Shown here: positions 38,598-46,697 of the stretch, piece by piece
How the letters are laid out: every line of letters begins with the position of its first letter
Position numbering within the stretch: position 1 is the first letter of the stretch
Assembly (NCBI RefSeq): GCF_035917275.1
Contig: NZ_CP108508.1
Coordinates: forward strand, 1,612,001 to 1,676,000
Reading direction: 5' to 3'
DNA length: 64,000 nucleotides
Origin: Streptomyces sp. NBC_01237
GTDB taxonomy: Bacteria; Actinomycetota; Actinomycetes; Streptomycetales; Streptomycetaceae
Position numbers and translations under genes: made by a program
The notes under the pieces: generated by a model
Told to the model about the DNA's origin: nothing
Database searches by the model: none
What the model saw: the letters and a program-made list of their open reading frames with translations, nothing else

Positions 38598-39353
38598 ATG
38601 AAAGGGAAGCGGAACGTGATCGAGGAATCCGGTGGGAGACCGGCGACGGCCCGCCTGCGGCCCGTGCTGCGCCCCGTCCGCGCGGGCAACGGCTTCGAGG
38701 AGGCCCTGGCGCAGATACTCCAGGTGATCCGGCTCGGCCTGGTGGCGGACGGCGAGCGGCTGCCCGCCGAGCGCGAGCTGGCCGAACTGCTCGGGATCAG
38801 CCGGGTCACCCTGCGCGAGGTCCTGAAGGTGCTCCAGGAGCAGGGCCTGGTGGAGAGCAGACGCGGGCGCTACGGCGGCACGTTCGTGACGCCACGCACC
38901 GGCACGCCCGGCGGGGACGAGCTGCGCCGCCGGGTGGCGGCGGTCGACATGGAGGACATCCTGCGCTTCCGCGAGGTCCTGGAGACCGGGGCCGCCGGAC
39001 TCTGCGCCGCGCACGGGCTGACCGGCGAGGGCGCTGACCGGCTGCGTACGGCACTGGCGGCGACACACGAGACACCTCTGCCCGACTACCGCAGGCACGA
39101 CACCCTGTTTCACCTGACACTGGCCGAACTTTCCGGATCACCGACGCTGACCGCCCAGTACGCGGCGGTCCGGGCCACGGTGAACGACCTGCTGGACTGC
39201 ATACCGCTGCTCGTGCGGAACCTGGAGCACTCCCAGCGTCAGCACGCGGCACTCGTCGGGGCGGTGCTGGACGGGGACGAGGAGGCGGCCCGCGCCGTGG
39301 CGCGCGAACACTGCGCGGGCACTGCGGCGCTGCTGCGTGGCTTCCTGTCCTGA
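38598..39353 (+). CDS. FadR/GntR-family regulator
   Basis: 251 aa from ATG 38598 (GTG 38616 with AAAGGGA upstream is an alternative). The winged helix is ERLPAERELAELLGISRVTLREVLKVL (about residues 53-79, quoted as LPAERELAELLG and ISRVTLREV). The C-terminal helical FCD domain follows, with FREVLETGAAGLCAAHG, HDTLFHLTLAELSG and HAALVGAVLDGD; the histidines and aspartates typically bind a metal and a carboxylate ligand. It is divergent from glnA4 and probably represses both units through operators A and B. Confidence 0.88.
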   Translation: MKGKRNVIEESGGRPATARLRPVLRPVRAGNGFEEALAQILQVIRLGLVADGERLPAERELAELLGISRVTLREVLKVLQEQGLVESRRGRYGGTFVTPRTGTPGGDELRRRVAAVDMEDILRFREVLETGAAGLCAAHGLTGEGADRLRTALAATHETPLPDYRRHDTLFHLTLAELSGSPTLTAQYAAVRATVNDLLDCIPLLVRNLEHSQRQHAALVGAVLDGDEEAARAVAREHCAGTAALLRGFLS

Positions 39354-39390
39354 ACGGACCCCGGCCCACGGACACTTGCACGACCACACC

Positions 39391-39420
39391 GGAGCCATAA
39401 GGTATGCGGTGACACCATTG
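39391..39420 (+). promoter_or_regulatory. operator B before the gamma-glutamyl hydrolase gene
   Basis: GGAGCCATAAGGTATGCGGT then GACACCATTG: the same GGT-N10-ACC dyad as operator A (GGT 39401-39403, ACC 39414-39416). It has a matching TAAGGT-like hexamer and lies 41 bp before the start codon. Confidence 0.7.
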
Positions 39421-39461
39421 GCTTCGGCCCGCCCGCAGCGGCCCACCGGAGGGAACGCACC

Positions 39462-40208
39462 GTGCCCGAACCTCTCGTCGGCATCACCACCTATCTGGAA
39501 CCCACGACCCGCTGGGGCGTCTGGGAGCTGCCCGCCGCCGTCCTCCCCGCCGCGTACCCGCGGCTGGTCCAGCGGTCCGGCGGCCTGGCCGCGCTGCTCC
39601 CGCCGGACGCGCCGGAGCGGGCCGCCGCCACCGTGGCCCGGCTGGACGCCCTCGTCGTCGCGGGCGGCGCCGATGTCGCGCCCGAGCTGTACGGGGCGGA
39701 GCGCGACCCCCGTACCGGTCCGCCGGCCCCTGAGCGCGACGCCTGGGAGAAGGCCCTGCTCGACGCGGCGCTGGCGTCCGGCATCCCGGTGCTCGGGATC
39801 TGCCGGGGCATGCAGCTGCTGAACGTGGCACTGGGCGGCACCCTGATCCAGCACATCGACGGGCACTGCGGTCCGCCCGGTACGACCGGGATTCTCGGCG
39901 AGCACTTGGTGACGCCGGTGCCCGGTACCCGGTACGCGTCGGTGGTCGCCGAGGCGTCCGTCGTACCGACCTATCACCACCAGGCCGTCGACCGGCTCGC
40001 GCCGTCACTGTCGGCCTCCGCCCACGCGGCCGACGGCACCGTCGAGGCGGTCGAACTCCCGGGGCCGCAGTGGGTACTGGGTGTGCAGTGGCATCCGGAG
40101 ATGGGTGACGACCTGCGCGTGACGCGGGCGCTGGTGGCGGCCGCGGCCACAAGGCGCGACCGGCACGGGGGCGGGGCCGTCCCGGTCCCGCCCCTCGCCC
40201 GGGCCTGA
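39462..40208 (+). CDS. gamma-glutamyl-amide hydrolase (class I glutamine amidotransferase, PuuD-like)
   Basis: 248 aa from GTG 39462, with GGAGGG upstream. Nucleophile Cys in VLGICRGMQLLNVALGG (about residues 106-122), His-Glu in GVQWHPEMGDD near residue 210, and VAGGADVAPELYG for the oxyanion side. PuuD-type enzymes release glutamate from gamma-glutamyl products. Here it would complete the GlnA4 route by hydrolysing a gamma-glutamyl acid (gamma-Glu-Gly if the amine is ethanolamine). Confidence 0.9.
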   Translation: MPEPLVGITTYLEPTTRWGVWELPAAVLPAAYPRLVQRSGGLAALLPPDAPERAAATVARLDALVVAGGADVAPELYGAERDPRTGPPAPERDAWEKALLDAALASGIPVLGICRGMQLLNVALGGTLIQHIDGHCGPPGTTGILGEHLVTPVPGTRYASVVAEASVVPTYHHQAVDRLAPSLSASAHAADGTVEAVELPGPQWVLGVQWHPEMGDDLRVTRALVAAAATRRDRHGGGAVPVPPLARA

Positions 40209-40235
40209 CACGCCACGAGGCACGAGCCCCCGTCC

Positions 40236-40307
40236 GGCCAGGACACCCACCGCGGGCCGGACCCCACACTCGGCCAGGACACCTACCGCAGGCCGGATCC
40301 CACGCTC
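40236..40307. repeat. 36-bp tandem duplication
   Basis: GGCCAGGACACCCACCGCGG... (40236-40271) is repeated at 40272-40307 with four substitutions, between convergent genes. It has no coding or palindromic character. Confidence 0.85.
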
Positions 40308-40352
40308 GGCCCGCCCACCGGCAGCCGGACGCCCCGGCCCGGCGGGGAGCGC

Positions 40353-41291
40353 TCAGACGCCCGGCGGGCGGGAGTCGCGCGCCGTCAGGGACAGCAGGTC
40401 GCGGGCGGGGCCGGTGGGCCGGTGGCCGGAGGGCCATACGGCGCGCAGCTGGCGGCGCAGGCGTACGCCCGCGACCGGGATCTTCACCAGGCGGCGGGCC
40501 GACAGCTCCTCGCCGAGTGCCAGTTCGCTGAGCACACAGGGTCCGGCACCGCTCTCCGCCGCACCCTTGACAGCGGTGGTCGAGGACAGCTCCAGCAGCG
40601 GCTGGGCCAGCCCGCCGTGCACCGCGAGCGCGGCGTCCAGGACCTGCCGGGTGCCGGAGCCGTGCTCCCGCAGGATCAGCGGGGTCGCGGCCAGCTCCCC
40701 GGGCAGGAGGGGCGTCCGGCGGCGGGCCCACGGATGGGACGGGGCGACCACGACGACCAGGCGGTCGTGCGCGATCACCGTGCCGTCCAGGCCCTCCGGT
40801 ATCGACAGGCCCTCCACGAAGCCCAGATCGGCCTCGCCGCCGAGGAGCCGCCGGGCCACCGCCGCCGAATTGCCCGCGAGCAGCGACACGGCGGTGTCCG
40901 GGCGCTGGGCGCGCAGCGCGATGAGCCAGCCCGGCAGCAGGTACTCCGCGATCGTCATGCTCGCCGCGACCCGCAGCCGCGAGTCGCGCCGGTCGCGCAG
41001 CGCCTGGGCACCCGCGTCGAACGCCTCGGCGGCCTCGATGATCCTGCGCGCCCAGTCGGTGACCAGGGCACCCGCGTCGGTGAGCCGGGAGCCGCGCGGG
41101 GAGCGGTCCAGGAGCGCGACACCGAGCTGCCGCTCCATCGACCGGATGCGGCTGGACGCGGCGGGCTGGGTGACACCGACGTCACGGGCCGCCCGCCCGA
41201 GGCTGCCGTGCCGGGCCACGGCGAGCAGCAGCTCCAGCGCCCCGAGGTCGGGGACCCGGTGGGACAGGGGCACATGTGCGTCGCTGGGCAT
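40353..41291 (-). CDS. LysR-family transcriptional regulator
   Basis: 312 aa from ATG 41291. Helix-turn-helix: LLAVARHGSLGRAARDVGVTQPAASSRIRSME (about residues 22-53, quoted as GSLGRAARDVGVTQPA). The ligand domain includes AGNSAAVARRLLGGEADLGFV and AHDRLVVVVAPSHPWA, like CysB/YeiE-type regulators. It is divergent from a TDT-family transporter, its probable target. Confidence 0.9.
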   Translation of the reverse strand: MPSDAHVPLSHRVPDLGALELLLAVARHGSLGRAARDVGVTQPAASSRIRSMERQLGVALLDRSPRGSRLTDAGALVTDWARRIIEAAEAFDAGAQALRDRRDSRLRVAASMTIAEYLLPGWLIALRAQRPDTAVSLLAGNSAAVARRLLGGEADLGFVEGLSIPEGLDGTVIAHDRLVVVVAPSHPWARRRTPLLPGELAATPLILREHGSGTRQVLDAALAVHGGLAQPLLELSSTTAVKGAAESGAGPCVLSELALGEELSARRLVKIPVAGVRLRRQLRAVWPSGHRPTGPARDLLSLTARDSRPPGV

Positions 41292-41301
41292 AAAGCCAGC
41301 T

Positions 41302-41313
41302 TATGACCTCATA
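41302..41313. promoter_or_regulatory. candidate LysR site
   Basis: TATGA-CC-TCATA, a perfect 5-bp dyad, 11 bp upstream of the lysR start and 49 bp upstream of the transporter. The short symmetrical form differs slightly from T-N11-A, so this is tentative. Confidence 0.45.
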
Positions 41314-41361
41314 GAGACGGACTCCCTGGTGGGGGACGGTGCCGCCGCCAAGAATCGTGGC

Positions 41362-42537
41362 ATGGCCATCTTTCCGCAGACCCAGCCCCGGACCGAGCCG
41401 CAGTCCCCGTCGTCCTTCGCCTCCCGCCCGGCCGCCCACCGGCTGCCGTCCCTGCGGCACATCGGCCCCAATTGGTACGCCTCCGTCATGGGGACCGCGA
41501 TCGTCGCGAGCGCGGGTGTCGCGCTCCCCGCGCACCTGCCGGGTCTGCGCACGCTGTGCACCGTCGTGTGGGCGCTCTCCGCGCTTCTGCTCGTCGCCGT
41601 CCTCGCGGCCCGCACCGGGCACTGGATCTTCCACCGCGACCAGGCCCGCGCCCACCTCCTCGATCCGGCCGTCGCCCCGTTCTACGGCTGTCTGTCCATG
41701 GCGCTGCTCGCCGTCGGCGGCGGCACCATGGTGGTCGGCAAGGACGTCATCGGGCAGCAGGCCGCGCTCGCGGTCCACACGGTGCTGTTCGTCGCGGGCA
41801 CGGTGGTCGGGCTCGTCGCCGCCGTCGCCGTCCCGTACCTGATGGTCGTACGCCACCGTCTCGAACCCGGTACGGCCTCACCCGTCTGGCTGCTGCCGTT
41901 GGTGGCGCCGATGGTCTCCGCCTCGCTCGGCGCACTGCTGGTGCCCGAACTGCCCGCGGGGCAGTGGCGCGGGGCGCTGCTGATGGCCTGCTACGGGATG
42001 TTCGGTATTTCGCTGCTGGCGACGCTGGTCGTGCTGCCGGTCGTCTTCGCCCGGCTGGTGCACCAGGGCCCCCTGCCGCTCGCGCTGACGCCGACGCTGT
42101 TCCTGGTGCTGGGGCCGCTGGGCCAGTCGACGACCGCGGTCAATCAGCTGGCCGATGTGGCGCCGGGTGCGGTCGCCGCGCCGTACGCCTCCGCCTTCGG
42201 TGCGTTCGCCGTGCTGTACGGAGTACCGGTGATGGGGTTCGCGCTGCTGTGGCTGGCGCTGGCCGTCGCGATGGTGGTCCGGGCGGTGCGGGGCGGCATG
42301 ACGTTCACGATGACGTGGTGGGGCTTCACCTTCCCGGTCGGTACGTGCGTGACCGGCGTCGCGGGACTGGCCAGGCACACCGGTCTCGATGTCTTCACCT
42401 GGCCGGCCGTCGCGCTGTATGTGTTCCTGGTGGCGGCCTGGGCCGTGGCCGGGACGCGCACGCTGCGCGGGCTGGTCAGCGGAGCGCTGCTCGCAGCGCC
42501 GAAGCCGCCGCTGCCAGTGACGGCCCGTACCACGTGA
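41362..42537 (+). CDS. TDT/SLAC1-family membrane transporter
   Basis: 391 aa from ATG 41362, ten membrane helices. It is of the tellurite-resistance/dicarboxylate transporter type: HIGPNWYASVMGTAIVASAG (about residues 33-52) and GPLGQSTTAVNQLADVAPG in helix 7. Members export sulfite, malate or chloride. The nearby LysR with its CysB-like fold would suit sulfite, but this is inference only. Its last 62 bp overlap the convergent BtuF-like gene. Confidence 0.85.
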   Translation: MAIFPQTQPRTEPQSPSSFASRPAAHRLPSLRHIGPNWYASVMGTAIVASAGVALPAHLPGLRTLCTVVWALSALLLVAVLAARTGHWIFHRDQARAHLLDPAVAPFYGCLSMALLAVGGGTMVVGKDVIGQQAALAVHTVLFVAGTVVGLVAAVAVPYLMVVRHRLEPGTASPVWLLPLVAPMVSASLGALLVPELPAGQWRGALLMACYGMFGISLLATLVVLPVVFARLVHQGPLPLALTPTLFLVLGPLGQSTTAVNQLADVAPGAVAAPYASAFGAFAVLYGVPVMGFALLWLALAVAMVVRAVRGGMTFTMTWWGFTFPVGTCVTGVAGLARHTGLDVFTWPAVALYVFLVAAWAVAGTRTLRGLVSGALLAAPKPPLPVTARTT

Positions 42538-43183
42538 GGTGGCGCCCGTCGACGAGTGCGGCGGGCAGCGCGGGGAACGCCTCGGGTCCGTCGTCGGCGG
42601 TGAAGCGGTACGGCTCGTCGGGCAGCACGACCAGTTCGGCTCCGGCCGCGTTCAGCTCGGCGAGCGGGATACGGGGATAGCGCTCGGCATGGTCCGCGTA
42701 GACATTGCGCACCCCGAGTCGGGCCAGCAGATCACCGGCGAACGTTTCGCGGCCCAGCACCATCCACGGTCTGCGCCAGACGGGCACGATCGCGGGGCGC
42801 GGAGTCCCCGGCGACGGGAGCGCCGCCCAGGCGGCCTCGGCCTCGTCCAGCCAGCGGGGCCGGGCGAGGCCGCACCCGGTGACCAGGACGCGTTCCAGTT
42901 CGGCGAAGGCCGCGTCGAGGGTGCGGATCTCGGTGACCATGACATCGAGTCCGGCCTCCCGCAGGGCGGCGAGGTCCGGTGCGCGGTTCTCCTCCTCGTT
43001 GGCGATGACCAGATCGGGGCGCAGCGCGACGACGGCCGCCACGTCGGGGTTCTTCGTGCCGCCGATCCGGGCGGCGGTGAGGTCCGGCGGGTGGGTGCAC
43101 CAGTCGGTGACCCCGGCCAGCAGCCCGGGTGCGGTGACGGCGACGGCCTCGGTGAGCGAGGGGACCAGGGAGACGACACGCAC
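42476..43183 (-). CDS. BtuF-like helical-backbone metal receptor
   Basis: 235 aa from ATG 43183. Typical periplasmic-binding-protein class III start MRVVSLVPSLTEAVAVTAPG, then VTDWCTHPPDL (residues 25-35), IGGTKNPDVAAVVALRPDLVIANEEEN (about 40-66) and LVVLPDEPYRF. There is no signal peptide or lipobox, so it is presumably cytosolic, which is known for this subfamily in actinobacteria. No BtuCD permease is nearby. The cobalamin label is family-based. Confidence 0.82.
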   Translation of the reverse strand: MRVVSLVPSLTEAVAVTAPGLLAGVTDWCTHPPDLTAARIGGTKNPDVAAVVALRPDLVIANEEENRAPDLAALREAGLDVMVTEIRTLDAAFAELERVLVTGCGLARPRWLDEAEAAWAALPSPGTPRPAIVPVWRRPWMVLGRETFAGDLLARLGVRNVYADHAERYPRIPLAELNAAGAELVVLPDEPYRFTADDGPEAFPALPAALVDGRHLTWYGPSLAAAASALRAALR

Positions 43184-43333
43184 GGGCGGGCCTTTCGGTG
43201 ACGTACGGCAGCTGCGGAGGCGGCGCGGGCTCGCGGCCCTCCGCGCCGGGCTCTCAGCGGCCGGGGCTGTCTGTGTCAGCGGCCCGAGGCGGCCTTCGGC
43301 AGGCAGCGGTCCTCGGTCGGCAGCCCGAGGCGG

Positions 43334-43879
43334 TCAGCGGCGGGAGTCGTACGTGGCGTCGATGTTCTCGGCCACCGCGACGAACAGGAGCCGGGTCTCC
43401 GGCACGGTGGCGCGCCAGCGGTGCCGTACGCCGCCGGACAGGAAGAGCGTGTCGCCGCGCTCCAGCCGGTACGCCTGCCCCTCGGCCTCCACTTCGGCGG
43501 CGCCCTCGACGACGTACATCACCTCGTCGTTCCGGTGCTGGAACTCGCGCCCGAGGTCCTGCTCGCCGGTGAACTCCAGGGCGCTGAGCTGGTGGCGGCC
43601 GCGCACCACGCGGCGTACCCCGTCGCCCTCACCCGCCCGTACGACGTCCACCGAGCGTGCCGAGTCGGCGGCGGCGCGCAGCCGCGCGGTCGTGGTCTCC
43701 AGCGCTTCGGCGACGCGGTCCAGGGACCGGGGACTGGGGCGGGCGCGCTCGTTCTCGATCTGGCTCAGGAAAGGCACGGACAGTCCGCTGCGCGCGGCGA
43801 CCGAGGCCAGCGTCAGCCCCAGGGTTCTGCGCCGTCGGCGGACCGCGGCACCCACTCGCGGTGCTTCCTTCTCGTCCAT
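43334..43879 (-). CDS. XRE regulator with C-terminal cupin
   Basis: 181 aa from ATG 43879. The HTH is LGLTLASVAARSGLSVPFLSQIENERARPS (about residues 20-49, quoted as SVPFLSQIENERARPS). The cupin beta-barrel follows: FQHRNDEVMYVVEGAAEVEAEG and LERGDTLFLSGGVRHRWRA. Such regulators sense small acids or amines. It lies upstream of, and divergent in function from, the betaine transporter unit, but both are leftward with a terminator between them. Confidence 0.88.
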   Translation of the reverse strand: MDEKEAPRVGAAVRRRRRTLGLTLASVAARSGLSVPFLSQIENERARPSPRSLDRVAEALETTTARLRAAADSARSVDVVRAGEGDGVRRVVRGRHQLSALEFTGEQDLGREFQHRNDEVMYVVEGAAEVEAEGQAYRLERGDTLFLSGGVRHRWRATVPETRLLFVAVAENIDATYDSRR

Positions 43880-44004
43880 GTCCGGGCTCCCTCCCGCCTG
43901 GCCATCCTCCCGGTTGCCAGCACACTACGCACATCGTTTGCCGAGATGGAGCACGGGCGAAGAAGCGGGAAACCTCCCCGGGGCGTTCTTTCGGCCATGC
44001 CGAA

Positions 44005-44039
44005 GGGGACGGCCCCGGTGCGACACCGGGACCGTCCCC
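44005..44039 (-). terminator. terminator of the betaine transport unit
   Basis: GGGGACGGCCCCGGTG with CACCGGGACCGTCCCC around a short loop (15 of 16 bp paired), 22 bp after the last stop. Confidence 0.8.
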
Positions 44040-44060
44040 CTCGTTGACGAGGCGCCGAGA

Positions 44061-46697
44061 TCAGCTGCCGACGGGCGTCAGCTTCTCCACCACGTCGGGG
44101 TTGGCGTCCATCCAGCGACGGGCGGACTCCTTCTCCTTGCCCGCGCCGCCCTTCTGGATCTCCACCTCCAGCGAGGCCAGCTGCTCCTCACTGAGCTTGA
44201 AGTCCTTCAGCCAGCCGGTCAGCTCCGGGAAGTCCTTCGCGAAGTCCTTCTTGGCGACCGTGTGGATCTCCTCGCCCTTGCCCCAGGCGCCCCTGGGGTC
44301 CTTGAGCTTCTTCAGGTCGTGCTTGCCGTAGGCCCAGTGAGGCGACCACAGGGTCACCACGACCGGCTCCTTCTTCTTGATCGAGCGGTTCAGCTCGGCC
44401 AGCATCGAGGACGTGCTGGAGGAGACGACCTTGTACTCGCCCTCCAGGCCGTACTCCTTGAGCACCTTGTCGTTGAGGGTGCCCATCATCCCGGCGCTCG
44501 ACTCGATGCCGATGATCTTGCCGTTGAACTTCTTGCCCTGGCCCTTGAGGTCATCGAGCGAGTCGATGCCCTTGACGTACGAGGGAACGGTCAGCTCCAG
44601 CGACGTCGGCCCGTACCACGAACCGAGGTCGGTGAGGTTGTCCTTGTACTTGTCCCAGTAGACCTTGTGCGTCGTCGGCAGCCAGGAGTCGAACTGGACG
44701 TCCATCTGGCCCTGCGCGAGCCCCGTGTAGAGCGGTCCGGGGTCGAGCTGCTTGACGGTCGTCCGGTAGCCGCGGTCCTCCAGCATGTTCTGCCACAGGT
44801 ACGTGCTCGCGATGGCCTCGTCCCACGGGAAGTAGCCCATGTTGACGGTCTTGCCCGCGTCCTTGCCCTGCTGCTGGGCGCCACCGGCGCCCTTGGGCAG
44901 CGGGGCGAGCTTGTCGACGAGGCCGGGGGACTTCTTGAGCCAGGCGCGTACGCCGTCCTGCTCCTTGCCCTGACCGGCGGTCTGGATCTCGTTCTCCAGG
45001 CTGGTGAGCTGCTCCTCGGTGAGCTTGAACTTCTTCAGCCACTCGGCGACCGGCGGCGCCTTCTTGGCGAAGCCCTTGTGGGCGACGGTGTGTACGTTCT
45101 CGCCCTTGCCCCAGGCGCCCCTGGGGTCCTTGAGCTTCTTCAGGTCGTGCTTGCCGTAGGCCCAGTGCGGCGACCACAGGGTCACCACGACCGGCTCCTT
45201 CTTCTTGATGGAGGCGTTCAGCTCGGCCAGCATCGAGGACGTGCTGGAGGAGACGACCTTGTACTCGCCCTCCAGGCCGTACTCCTTGAGCACCTTCTTG
45301 TTGAGGGTGCCCATCATCCCGGCACTGGCCTCGATGCCGATGATCTTGCCGTTGAACTTCTTGCCCTGGCCCTTGAGGTCATCGAGCGAGTCGATGCCCT
45401 TGACGTACGAGGGAACGGTCAGCTCCAGCGACGTCGGCCCGTACCACGAACCGAGGTCGTCGATCTTGGAGCTGTACTTGTCCCAGTAGTCCTTGTGGGT
45501 GGTCGGCAGCCAGGAGTCCGTCTGGAAGTCGATGTCCCCGCGGGCGACGCCGGAGTAGAGCGGACCGGCGTCGAGCTGCTTGATGTCGGTTGTGTAGCCG
45601 CGCTGCTCCAGGAGCTCCTTCCAGAGGAAGGTGGAGGCGATGCCCTCGTCCCAGGGGATGTAGCCCAGGTTGATCTTCTGGCCCTTGCCGACGTCCGCGC
45701 TGTCGCCCGCCTCGGCGTTCTTGCCGTCGTCCGAGCCGGCGATGTTGAGCCCGCCGGCGATCAGGGCGAGGACGACCACACCGATCATCGCGACCGCGGT
45801 GCCCGGCTTGTAGTGGGTGACCTTGAGGCCCCGCGCACCGGACGCGATCTTGGCCGCCGCGCGGCGGCCGAGCGGGGAGACCCGCTCGTTGAGCGCCCCG
45901 GTCATCCGGTCCAGGTACATGGCGAGGATGACGACGGCGATACCGCTCTCGGCGGCGAGACCGACCTGGAGCTGGGTGATCGCGGCGTACACCTTCTCGC
46001 CGAGACCGCCCGCGCCCGCCATGCCGCCGATGACCACCATCGACAGGGCGAGCATGATGACCTGGTTGATACCGGCCATGATCGTCGGCAGGGCGAGGGG
46101 CAGCTGGACCCGGGTCAGGGTGTCGCGGGGTGTGGTGCCGAACGCCTCGGCCGCCTCGACCAGCTCGCTGTCCACCTGGCGGATGCCGAGTTCGGTCATC
46201 CGGACGCCGGGGGGCATCGCGAACACGATGGTGGCGATGACACCGGGGGTGACGCCGACGCCGAAGAACATGACGCCGGGGATCAGGTAGACGAAGGCCG
46301 GCATCGTCTGCATGACGTCGAGCACCGGCCTGAGCGCGGCACTGACCTTGTTGTTCCGCGCGGCCCAGATGCCCGTGGGCACCGCGATCACGATGGTGAT
46401 GACGGCTGCCACGACGACCAGCGAGAGCGTGGCCATGGCCTCGTCCCACAGGGCGAGGGAGTCGATCAGGGCGAAGCCCGCGAAGGTGAGAACGGCCGGA
46501 ACCGCACCGCGCAGCCAGAACGCGATGACGGCGAAGATCGCGGCCATCAGCAGCGGCTCACCGCCGCCGAGGACGGCGTTGACGCCGTCGTACATCCCGC
46601 CGAGCACGGCTTTGATGGCGTCGAAGATCCAGGTGAGGTTCGACTGGAGCCAGTCGACCGCGTCCTCGACCCATTCACCGAAGGTGAACCTAGGCAC
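44061..46697 (-). CDS. glycine-betaine ABC permease fused to two tandem binding domains
   Basis: 878 aa from GTG 46697. Residues 1-310 are an OpuAB-type permease (helices around residues 50-330; coupling loop GMAGAGGLGEKVYAAI). Two OpuAC/QAT binding domains follow: the first from KINLGYIPWDEGIASTF (about residue 330), the second from TVNMGYFPWDEAIASTY (about residue 605), offset by 276 residues. Trp-rich ligand pockets (DSWLPTTHK, WSPHWAYGKH) recur in each. The two copies share a 360-bp stretch at 97.5 per cent identity but diverge elsewhere. It takes up glycine betaine or carnitine under osmotic stress; its start overlaps the ATPase stop. Confidence 0.92.
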   Translation of the reverse strand: MPRFTFGEWVEDAVDWLQSNLTWIFDAIKAVLGGMYDGVNAVLGGGEPLLMAAIFAVIAFWLRGAVPAVLTFAGFALIDSLALWDEAMATLSLVVVAAVITIVIAVPTGIWAARNNKVSAALRPVLDVMQTMPAFVYLIPGVMFFGVGVTPGVIATIVFAMPPGVRMTELGIRQVDSELVEAAEAFGTTPRDTLTRVQLPLALPTIMAGINQVIMLALSMVVIGGMAGAGGLGEKVYAAITQLQVGLAAESGIAVVILAMYLDRMTGALNERVSPLGRRAAAKIASGARGLKVTHYKPGTAVAMIGVVVLALIAGGLNIAGSDDGKNAEAGDSADVGKGQKINLGYIPWDEGIASTFLWKELLEQRGYTTDIKQLDAGPLYSGVARGDIDFQTDSWLPTTHKDYWDKYSSKIDDLGSWYGPTSLELTVPSYVKGIDSLDDLKGQGKKFNGKIIGIEASAGMMGTLNKKVLKEYGLEGEYKVVSSSTSSMLAELNASIKKKEPVVVTLWSPHWAYGKHDLKKLKDPRGAWGKGENVHTVAHKGFAKKAPPVAEWLKKFKLTEEQLTSLENEIQTAGQGKEQDGVRAWLKKSPGLVDKLAPLPKGAGGAQQQGKDAGKTVNMGYFPWDEAIASTYLWQNMLEDRGYRTTVKQLDPGPLYTGLAQGQMDVQFDSWLPTTHKVYWDKYKDNLTDLGSWYGPTSLELTVPSYVKGIDSLDDLKGQGKKFNGKIIGIESSAGMMGTLNDKVLKEYGLEGEYKVVSSSTSSMLAELNRSIKKKEPVVVTLWSPHWAYGKHDLKKLKDPRGAWGKGEEIHTVAKKDFAKDFPELTGWLKDFKLSEEQLASLEVEIQKGGAGKEKESARRWMDANPDVVEKLTPVGS
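44271..44630 (-). repeat. internal direct repeat, distal copy (second binding domain)
   Basis: 360 bp from CTCGCCCTTG to ACCGAGGTC, matching 45099-45458 with nine substitutions. It encodes the part from WYGPTSLELTVPSYVKG to DPRGAWGKGE. Confidence 0.95.
45099..45458 (-). repeat. internal direct repeat, proximal copy (first binding domain)
   Basis: Partner of 44271-44630, offset 828 bp (276 codons). The substitutions fall in small clusters, as expected from gene conversion. Confidence 0.95.
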
